DNA from: Magnetococcales bacterium WMHbin3
GTDB taxonomy: Bacteria > Pseudomonadota > Magnetococcia > Magnetococcales > Magnetaquicoccaceae
Assembly (NCBI GenBank): GCA_002753185.1
Contig: PDZX01000007.1
Span: 34,466-98,465, forward strand
DNA length: 64,000 nt
Direction of reading: 5' to 3'
Shown here: positions 57,582 through 64,000 of the stretch, piece after piece
How positions within the stretch are numbered: the stretch's first letter is position 1
Layout: each line of letters opens with the position of its first letter
Program-made: the position numbers and the translations under genes
The notes under the pieces: model-generated
What the model saw: only the letters and a program-made list of their open reading frames with translations
What the model was told of the DNA's origin: nothing
Database searches by the model: none

Positions 57582-58328
57582 ATGGCCTTTGACGATCAGC
57601 GGATACCGGAATGCAAGACGGAGATCGTATCCCTCCCCGCAATCATGCTCGACATGCAAATCGGAAAACTCCGCATCCTCGATTTTCATCGTCCATTCGT
57701 TTGGGGAGTGGAGCAAATGATAGGCTTGCTGGATAGCATTCGCAAACAGTACCCGACCGGCAGCCTGGTGGTTTGGGAAACCGATTACCCGTTGCAGAGC
57801 CGGGAGAGTGTGGGGCCGGTTCACATTGGTCCGTCGGAGTCGCGTGCCATGCATCTTTATCTCTTGGATGGTCAACAACGCCTGACGACCCTGCTGGGAT
57901 GCTTTTTGGGCCGCCATCCGAGAGCAAATCGGCATTCGGATGATCCGCGTTGGCGAATGGTGTATAATGCCAAGAATAATTTTTTTGAACATCTCGAACC
58001 GTCGTCTCATGAAGAGGTTTGGCATTTTCCTCTGTTTGCCTGCATCGATACGCTTTGCTTTCTGCAAGAAAGTCAGCGCATGCGCAGGGAGGGGGGGCAG
58101 CATGGAGAAGCGTATGTCGAGCGCGTTCAAAGCCTTGCGCGTCTGTTACACGCTTACAGGATTCCGCTCATCCGCATCCGCAATGCCGGGTTGGCCGATG
58201 CAATTGAGATTGCCGTCCGGTTGAATACCCATGGCCAGACCATGACCGCCTTGGAGGCGGGAGAACTTGAGCGCGTTTTGCGTCACCACGATTCGGAGCC
58301 GCAAGACTCCGCCATGGGCAACGGGTAA
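57582..58328 (+). pseudogene. Truncated DUF262 protein (copy 1 remnant)
   Basis: A 248-codon frame matching the N-terminal ~230 residues of the 567-residue DUF262 protein at 62109-63812. It keeps the core motifs ILDFHRPFVW (about 31-40) and DGQQRLTTLLG, and the strand RIPLIRIRNAGLADAIEIAVRLN. It then ends in unrelated residues (HHDSEPQDSAMGNG) just 8 bases before comM. The C-terminal half is gone. A free DUF262 domain might still have activity, but with its partner genes broken it is most likely decaying. Confidence 0.82.
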
Positions 58329-58336
58329 GGGCGCTC

Positions 58337-59878
58337 ATGCTCGCTCGCGTCGATACCATCGCCTTGGACGGGATCCGGGCCATTCCGGTCGAGGTGGAGG
58401 TGGATCTGGGGCGGGGGCTGCCCATGTTGAACATGGTGGGGCTGCCGGACGGGGCGGTGCGGGAGGCCAAGGACCGGGTGCGGGCGGCATTGAAGAACTC
58501 CGGGGTGCAGTTGCCGTCGCGGCGCATCACCATCAATCTGGCCCCGGCCCATCTGCCCAAGGAGGGGAGCGGCTACGACCTGCCCATGGCCATGGGATTG
58601 CTGGTGGCCATGGAAAAATTGCCGCAAAGCGCGTTGCAGGGGCGGCTGTTTCTGGGGGAACTCTCCCTGGACGGGCGGCTCAAGCCGGTGCCGGGCTGCC
58701 TGTCCGCCGCCATGCACGCCCGCGACCAGGGGGTGCGGGAACTGATCGTGCCGGTGGGCAATGGAGTGGAAGGATCCCTGGCCGGGGTGCGGGTGGTGGC
58801 CCCGGAGCGGTTGCTGGACCTGATGCGCCATCTGGCGGGAGAGACTTTGCTGGAACCGGTGCCGGAAACCGACTGGCGCAGCTGGCTGGCCGCAGCCAGG
58901 CCGGAGGAGGGGGGAAAGATCCGGGATCTGTTGGACGTCAAGGGTCAGGAGCATGCCCGGCGCGCGCTGGAAGTGGCGGCGGCGGGTGGACACAATCTCA
59001 TCATGAGCGGCCCGCCCGGATCGGGCAAGACGCTTTTGGCCCGTTGCCTGCCCGGCATCCTGCCGCCGTTGACCCTGGAGGAGGCCCTGGAGGTGACCGC
59101 CATCCATTCGGTGGCGGGTCGTCTGGATGGAGGCCATCCTCTGGTGGGGTCCAGGCCGTTTCGCACCCCGCACCATACCTCGTCGGACGTGGCCCTGATC
59201 GGCGGCGGGTCAACGCCGCGCCCCGGAGAGGTGAGCCTGGCTCATCGCGGGGTGTTGTTTCTGGACGAGATCCCGGAGTTTGGCCGTCACGCCCTGGAGG
59301 CGTTGCGGGAACCCCTGGAGGCCGGCGAGGTGGGCATCGCCCGCGCGGCCCGTTCCACCCGGTTTCCGGCCCGTTTTCAGTTGGTCTCCGCCTGCAATCC
59401 CTGTCCTTGTGGTCATTTGGGCAATCCGCAGCGGTCGTGCCGCTGTTCCCCGGTGCAGGTGGAGCGTTATGCCTCGCGTCTTTCCGGGCCGCTGCTGGAC
59501 CGGATCGACCTGCATGTGGATGTCCCGCCGGTTCCCCCCGAAACCTTGACCGCCCTGCCTGGCGGCGAGTCCTCCGGCGAGGTGCGCGCACGGGTCATTG
59601 AGGCGCGTGCGCGGCAGTTGGCCCGCAACGGCACCGGCTTGCTGAACTCGGACCTGGATGGCCGCGTCCTCGCCGCGCACACGGTTCTGGACAGCGACGG
59701 ACAAGCCCTGCTTCTGACCGCCAGTCGCCGTCTCGGTTTTTCCGCCCGCGCCCACAATCGCATCCTCAGGGTGGCCCGCACCATCGCGGACCTGGAGGGA
59801 GCGGAAAACATCGGCTTCGGTCATCTCGCCGAGGCGATTCAGTTTCGTGTGGGCGGCAAGCTGCCAGGGATTTCATAA
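58337..59878 (+). CDS. comM: YifB/ComM family Mg-chelatase-like AAA+ ATPase
   Basis: A 513-residue ComM protein. The N-terminal domain starts MLARVDTIALDGIRAIPVEVEV, with GLPDGAVREAKDRVRAALKNSG. The central AAA+ domain has Walker A GPPGSGKTLLARCLPGILPPL, Walker B LFLDEIPEFGRHAL and the cysteine-rich NPCPCGHLGNPQRSCRCSP insertion. The C-terminal end has the Mg-chelatase helical domain. ComM is a hexameric helicase for branch migration in natural transformation and is also a known island-insertion target in other bacteria. Here it is intact and flanked on both sides by copies of the same three-gene module. ATG 58337 is the only sensible start; the ribosome-binding site is weak (AAGGG). Confidence 0.95.
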   Translation: MLARVDTIALDGIRAIPVEVEVDLGRGLPMLNMVGLPDGAVREAKDRVRAALKNSGVQLPSRRITINLAPAHLPKEGSGYDLPMAMGLLVAMEKLPQSALQGRLFLGELSLDGRLKPVPGCLSAAMHARDQGVRELIVPVGNGVEGSLAGVRVVAPERLLDLMRHLAGETLLEPVPETDWRSWLAAARPEEGGKIRDLLDVKGQEHARRALEVAAAGGHNLIMSGPPGSGKTLLARCLPGILPPLTLEEALEVTAIHSVAGRLDGGHPLVGSRPFRTPHHTSSDVALIGGGSTPRPGEVSLAHRGVLFLDEIPEFGRHALEALREPLEAGEVGIARAARSTRFPARFQLVSACNPCPCGHLGNPQRSCRCSPVQVERYASRLSGPLLDRIDLHVDVPPVPPETLTALPGGESSGEVRARVIEARARQLARNGTGLLNSDLDGRVLAAHTVLDSDGQALLLTASRRLGFSARAHNRILRVARTIADLEGAENIGFGHLAEAIQFRVGGKLPGIS

Positions 59879-59907
59879 ACGATTTTTCGGTTGTCGTGGG
59901 GATTGTG

Positions 59908-61146
59908 ATGAAAGTTAAATCGTTTGGTTGTGGAAATTACAAAGCATTTTCTTCTGATGTTCTGGTGGAGTTGCGCCCTTTGACATTGATTTTTGGAAAA
60001 AACAACAGTGGAAAATCGGCGCTTATGCGTTTGCCCCGTCTCCTGTTGCGGGCGATTTCGGCCCGTCAGCATCGGAAGTTGCCATTGATCGTGGATGGTC
60101 TCTCTTATGGACGCATTTTTCGTGAATTGATTTATAATGGTTATCGGGATGGTGGTTTAAGATTCAGCATATCCATGGAATGCGATTCGACAAATTTTGA
60201 TTTGCAAGTTGAAATGCAAAATATTAGATCTCAAGACAAGTTATTGGAGTATGCGCAAGATATTGCGGTTGTTTCCAAATGGGGGTTTCAAGGATTCTCG
60301 AAGCGTTTGGAATGGTCATGGGAGCCGCAAGCAGATGAAATTGTCGCCTACAAGGGGGTTGGCCGGGTGCCGTTTCGGGGATTGTTGCCTGACTTGGGAC
60401 GTGACTGGACGGATGCGGAGTTGTCATCTCAAATAAGCGCGTTGCGGGAGGATGTGGAAGAATTCGAGTTGCGCCTGGAACATCTGGGGCCATTTCGTAA
60501 AGGTGTCAGAAGGGTTTATGAAATTGGTCCGGTCGGTCCCATTGATCTGCTCGGCGAAGGCGCCATCAATCATTTGGTCCATGATCCTCAATTGCTGGCT
60601 GCAGTGGGGGCGTGGTATCAGCAGAATCTGGAAGGGTGGCGTTTGTCCTTGGGGCAGACGATGGGGTGGGAAGCGGTGGAGCCGATGCTCAGTCGTGGTA
60701 ACACCACGGTCAATCTGGTGGAGGGGGGAGAGGGGATGCAGTATCTTCTGCCCGTGGTGGTGCAACAATTGGGTTGTCAATTGCGGGATCGTGGGCCATT
60801 TTTGCATTTGATCGAAGAGCCGGAGTTGCATTTGCATGCCGCCGCCCATGCGGCTTTGGGGGATCTGTTTCTGGATACCGCCAAAACCCGTCGTGGCCAG
60901 GTCATCGTGGAGACCCATTCGGAAAATCTGCTATTGCGCATTCGTCGCCGGATTGCCGAGGGGGTTGTCGATCCTGATCTGGTGGCCGTTTATTGGGTGG
61001 AGAACCAGCGCGACCAAAGCAATGTACGTCGCATCGAGATCATGCCCGATGGAGAGGTCGATTGGTGGCCGGAAGGGGTGTTCTCGGAAGGATACAAGGA
61101 GGTGCGAGCGATGCGGTTTGCCGCCCGGAATAGAGGTGTGGGGTGA
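59908..61146 (+). CDS. AAA15/DUF3696-type ATPase (module gene A)
   Basis: A 412-residue ABC/SMC-like ATPase. Walker A GKNNSGKS is at 30-37. A signature-like GGEGMQYLLPVVV lies near 274-286, Walker B FLHLIEEPELHLH at about 298-310 and an H-loop VETHSEN near 334-340. The C-terminal DGEVDWWPEGVFSEGYKE is the DUF3696-type ending. There is no nuclease domain, so any Toprim function must come from the next gene. ATG 59908 aligns with the start of copy 1; a GTG 12 bases upstream is less likely. It lies 29 bases after comM, is visibly more AT-rich than its neighbours and is followed by gene B after 4 bases. Confidence 0.9.
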   Translation: MKVKSFGCGNYKAFSSDVLVELRPLTLIFGKNNSGKSALMRLPRLLLRAISARQHRKLPLIVDGLSYGRIFRELIYNGYRDGGLRFSISMECDSTNFDLQVEMQNIRSQDKLLEYAQDIAVVSKWGFQGFSKRLEWSWEPQADEIVAYKGVGRVPFRGLLPDLGRDWTDAELSSQISALREDVEEFELRLEHLGPFRKGVRRVYEIGPVGPIDLLGEGAINHLVHDPQLLAAVGAWYQQNLEGWRLSLGQTMGWEAVEPMLSRGNTTVNLVEGGEGMQYLLPVVVQQLGCQLRDRGPFLHLIEEPELHLHAAAHAALGDLFLDTAKTRRGQVIVETHSENLLLRIRRRIAEGVVDPDLVAVYWVENQRDQSNVRRIEIMPDGEVDWWPEGVFSEGYKEVRAMRFAARNRGVG

Positions 61147-61150
61147 GTCG

Positions 61151-62107
61151 ATGAGAGTGATTTTTGCCGAGGAGGTTCTGGCGGATGAGGCCAGTTGGAA
61201 GCATTTGGACCGCATCATCCATCGCATCGATGAAGGGGCGCATGAATGGGATGTGCAAGATCCATATGGGCTGGAAGAGAGTCGGTGGTTGTGTGAGGGT
61301 CGTCCATATATAAAAAATTTGTTTGAAAAGGCGGCAGTGAGTTCTGCCTATCCGACAAGGACGATGCATCTGCGGCGGGTGCTCGTGACGATGGCGTCTC
61401 ATGAGGCTGGCGATCTGGCATTGTCTCCGCTGCAGGCTGCTGACTATTTGGGCGAACCCCTTGCCATTCTGGTGGAGAATCGGAATACGGATGCATGGTT
61501 TTGTAAAAGCGTATTGAAAAAATTTGGGCCGCCTGAGTTGTTGGATCATTTGGATGATGACAGGATGATTCGGTTCGATACGGGGGGAGGTATCGGTGAA
61601 TTGCCGAGGTTGATTGATTATTATATTGATAAGTCAAATAAACAAAAACATCCCGTGCGCGCGATTGTTCTTGCTGACAGCGATGCGACAATGCCTGGCA
61701 CCATGTCGGCTAATGCGCAACGGGTAGAGCGGAAATGTATGAATGGACAAGTTCGGTGTATGATTTTGCAAAAACGTTCGATTGAAAATTACATTCCTAA
61801 TGAGATACTTTTGGCTTGGGGCACGAGGAGCGATCAAGTTGCTGCCCTGCTGCGTTTGACACCGGCACAAAGAGATCATTTTTCAATCAAGAAAAGATTT
61901 GGGGATTCGTTGAAGGAAGATTTTTTTTTTCAATTTTATCGATCCGTTCCTGAGAACGATAGGGACGTGTTGAAGAATGGGTTTGGAGATAAAATTATAG
62001 AATGGTTGCAGAATTTTGAAATGAGCGCCACGGCGGCTGATTTTGACAGGCGGGATGGTGCGGGTGAACTGCGCCGTTTGGTTGCAATGATCGTTGAGGA
62101 GATATGA
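61151..62107 (+). CDS. Toprim-like protein, OLD/DUF4435-type (module gene B)
   Basis: A 318-residue protein. Residues 104-118 (LAILVENRNTDAWF) resemble the first acidic motif of Toprim domains (E109). The DxD-type motif is VLADSD (D176, D178), and IENY (E212) resembles the conserved segment of OLD and DUF4435 nucleases. A Gly-rich DTGGGIGEL lies between. The first 100 residues are unassigned. No ATPase motif is present, so it likely works with gene A as a split ATPase/Toprim pair. ATG 61151 is set by position, 4 bases after gene A, and the DUF262 gene follows after 1 base. Confidence 0.8.
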   Translation: MRVIFAEEVLADEASWKHLDRIIHRIDEGAHEWDVQDPYGLEESRWLCEGRPYIKNLFEKAAVSSAYPTRTMHLRRVLVTMASHEAGDLALSPLQAADYLGEPLAILVENRNTDAWFCKSVLKKFGPPELLDHLDDDRMIRFDTGGGIGELPRLIDYYIDKSNKQKHPVRAIVLADSDATMPGTMSANAQRVERKCMNGQVRCMILQKRSIENYIPNEILLAWGTRSDQVAALLRLTPAQRDHFSIKKRFGDSLKEDFFFQFYRSVPENDRDVLKNGFGDKIIEWLQNFEMSATAADFDRRDGAGELRRLVAMIVEEI

Positions 62108-62108
62108 G

Positions 62109-63812
62109 ATGGCGACAGACGAACAAGAGCAAATTCCTCAGATGAAGCCAGAGATCAGCTTTCTTTTTGAATTGGTGCGTGACGTGGTGGCGGGCAAAAT
62201 TCGTATTCCTGATTTTCAGCGTCAGTTTGTTTGGCGCCGGGATCAAATGACGGACCTGCTCGACAGTATTCGTAAGCAGTTTCCTATAGGGAGTCTGCTG
62301 GTGTGGGATACCGAGATTCCATTGAAAAGCAAGGAATGGGTTGGGCCTGTGCGCGTTGCCTCTTCTGCCGCGAAAGTTTCGACCGGGCATGTTTTGGATG
62401 GACAACAGCGTTTAACCACTTTGGTCGGTTCTTTGTGGAAGCCGGAAATTCAAGACGAAAAACCCGATGAGCAGGATCCGGCGCGGTGGCGAATCTGGTT
62501 CAACGCCGATAAAAATGAATTTGAACATATTGATGATATGCAAAAAAAGTGTCCATATCATTTTCCAGTGGATGCAATGATTAATACGATTTCTTTTCTT
62601 GAAGAATGTACGCGCATGTTGAAAGAGGGCGGTGATTCGGGGCGAGCATATGTAAAAAATGCCGAGTCCATGATGCGTCTCTTTCAAGCCTATAAAGTGC
62701 CAGTGATTCGCATCAGCAACACGGAGTTGAATAAGGCAGTGGAAATTTTTTCTCGCCTGAATAATAGAGGGCAAGCCATTACTCCCGATCAGATGATATC
62801 GGCGTTGACCTATTCGGAAGATCCTCCCGGGGCGCAAGCCTTCAACCTGGCCACCGGTATTGATCGCTTGATCGATTGTGCCGAAGAGCGTTTTTTTGGG
62901 AATATTGACCGTACCGTCATTTTGCGGGCCTTTCTCGCCGTCATGGGACAGCCGGTTTATAAAACGGACTGGACCCGCATGGATCCAACGAAGCGAACCG
63001 AACTCGCCGGACGCCTGCGGGAGAGTGTCGCGAAGACGGAATGGGGGTTGCAGGCAGCACTCGAGTTTCTTGGCGAGATGGGCATCCGGACTGCGCGACT
63101 TCTTCCTTATGTGTTGCAATTGGTTGTTTTGACGGCTTTTTTTTGCAGAAGACCTGATCCGACCGATCAACAAAGACGCTTTTTGAGACGTTGGATTTGG
63201 GTTTCTTCCTTTACGGGATATTTTGCATCCGGTAATCCGTCGAAGGTTGAATCTCTGATTAAAGAGTTTTATGAAAATATTGCTTTGCAAGACAGTCCAA
63301 GCTATCTGAATAATTTGAATTTACAAGAGGCTTCCCAGCCTTTTCCTAAAACTTTTGACATGAGAAGCGCACGGGTGCGATCCTTTCTCAACGTACTTCT
63401 TGAGTTGCGACCCATGGATGAGCATGGCGAGGAAATCGACACTCCCTGGAAAAAGATTTTCGATCATGGTTCTAATGCGATGGGACGCATTTTCGCAACA
63501 GTCCATGATAAAAAGTTGGACGCCAGTCCGGCCAATCGTATTTTGCGTCCAGATCAAAGTGTAAGTAGACAAGCTAAAAGTTGGCTGGTCAATCTGCAAA
63601 ATATGGAGGAATTCAGGAGAGATGCAATTCTCAAAAGTCATGGCATTCCATCCGAGGCCTATGTCGATCTGTTGAATAATCAACACGAGGAATTCTTGCG
63701 GAAGCGTCTCGACCATTTGATCAAATTGGAATTGATATTCATGCAACGTGAAGCTGTGACTCCTCCAACGAGTCTGATTCCGGCAGAGTCTGCGATTGAT
63801 AATGATGATTGA
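62109..63812 (+). CDS. DUF262 (GmrS/ParB-like) protein (module gene C)
   Basis: A 567-residue protein. The N-terminal DUF262 domain has IRIPDFQRQFVWRRDQ (residues 31-46) and DGQQRLTTLVG (97-107), the hallmarks of the ParB/Srx-like fold found in GmrSD, SspE and BrxU. The helical middle and C-terminal parts (about 230-567) lack an obvious DUF1524/HNH motif, so this is not a standard GmrSD fusion. GAGGAG overlaps the end of gene B and is well placed for ATG 62109. It is the last gene of the module; no terminator is clear after it. Confidence 0.87.
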   Translation: MATDEQEQIPQMKPEISFLFELVRDVVAGKIRIPDFQRQFVWRRDQMTDLLDSIRKQFPIGSLLVWDTEIPLKSKEWVGPVRVASSAAKVSTGHVLDGQQRLTTLVGSLWKPEIQDEKPDEQDPARWRIWFNADKNEFEHIDDMQKKCPYHFPVDAMINTISFLEECTRMLKEGGDSGRAYVKNAESMMRLFQAYKVPVIRISNTELNKAVEIFSRLNNRGQAITPDQMISALTYSEDPPGAQAFNLATGIDRLIDCAEERFFGNIDRTVILRAFLAVMGQPVYKTDWTRMDPTKRTELAGRLRESVAKTEWGLQAALEFLGEMGIRTARLLPYVLQLVVLTAFFCRRPDPTDQQRRFLRRWIWVSSFTGYFASGNPSKVESLIKEFYENIALQDSPSYLNNLNLQEASQPFPKTFDMRSARVRSFLNVLLELRPMDEHGEEIDTPWKKIFDHGSNAMGRIFATVHDKKLDASPANRILRPDQSVSRQAKSWLVNLQNMEEFRRDAILKSHGIPSEAYVDLLNNQHEEFLRKRLDHLIKLELIFMQREAVTPPTSLIPAESAIDNDD

Positions 63813-64000
63813 TAGGAAGATATTGCCAATATATGATTAAAGCGTATGAGAGATTGCGGACTGCGCTGCTGCTTTTTGGTCTATTTAGTGCCTGGCAGAA
63901 AAAGCCGATTTTTTTGACATCACCCATCCTCAAACACGCTCTTGGGTGCAAAATTAAGACAAATTGAGTCAGAATAATCAGCCAAAATACAACAATTCAT
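63813..64000. other. AT-rich downstream flank, unassigned
   Basis: The last 188 bases hold no convincing gene. A small inverted repeat CACCCA/TGGGTG (about 63928-63956) and T-rich tracts are visible, but no proper terminator. A minus-strand reading gives a short Met-led peptide without recognisable motifs. It could be the edge of another accessory element, cut by the window. Confidence 0.3.

Noticed and set aside
56713..63812. Transposase or integrase responsible for the modules around comM
   Set aside because: I searched the reading frames on both strands here for DDE, tyrosine or serine recombinase motifs and terminal repeats and saw none.
62109..63812. Standard GmrSD (DUF262-DUF1524) type IV restriction enzyme
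   Set aside because: The DUF262 motifs are clear, but I found no C-terminal DUF1524 HNH signature, and the gene is tied to an ATPase/Toprim pair.

Overview
The window is one contiguous piece of a GC-rich Gram-negative bacterial chromosome. Zinc-ribbon forms of several ribosomal proteins, an anaerobic ubiquinone pathway (ubiU-ubiV-ubiK plus a UbiX-type enzyme), many large hybrid histidine kinases and small coiled-coil proteins all fit a proteobacterium. A magnetotactic or Magnetococcales-like lineage would suit this style of gene content, but that is a guess: no rRNA or magnetosome gene is present to prove it.

Layout. (1) 1-12,220: the S10/spc/alpha ribosomal protein supercluster, from the tail of rplD to rplQ, with secY and rpoA, closed by a clear rho-independent terminator. 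Its oddity is an in-frame fusion of S14 to S8. (2) 12,235-14,276: fcl and gmd (GDP-fucose synthesis), divergent from pepN (14,370-17,018). (3) 16,988-30,946: a signalling block. A sigma54-type response regulator faces away from four hybrid histidine kinases and a REC-PP2C phosphatase that overlap or nearly abut. (4) 31,048-35,427: PilZ protein, DUF1640-like protein, a Ser/Thr kinase fused to a SUMF1-like domain, a membrane protein, a rhodanese and a CBS protein. (5) 35,644-41,461: aspS with a SEC-C/TPR-like gene, gltX, a DUF3782-like protein with heptad repeats, tRNA-Gln(CUG) and a DedA protein. (6) 41,468-49,671: a long minus-strand run holding a ThDP enzyme, thiol peroxidase, an SxtJ/DUF5989/carbamoyltransferase/SGNH cassette, a YjbQ protein and a heme-motif sensor kinase. 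(7) 49,740-56,701: ubiX, a CHASE-type hybrid kinase, ubiU-ubiV-ubiK and an aldehyde dehydrogenase. (8) 56,713-64,000: accessory DNA around comM.

The most interesting part is region 8. Downstream of comM is an intact, compact three-gene operon: an AAA15/DUF3696-type ATPase, a stand-alone Toprim-like protein and a DUF262 protein. Upstream of comM is a second, diverged copy of the same three genes in the same order. It is broken by one internal deletion that joins the ATPase N-terminus to the Toprim C-terminus, and its DUF262 gene is cut short. The parts list (ATPase plus Toprim, as in OLD, Gabija and PARIS-type systems, plus DUF262, as in GmrSD, SspE and BrxU) suggests an anti-phage defence system in a hotspot around comM. 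The three-gene combination is not one I can confidently match to a named system.

All coordinates come from reading frames, start context and motif inspection. No database search was possible, so family names rest on motif recognition.
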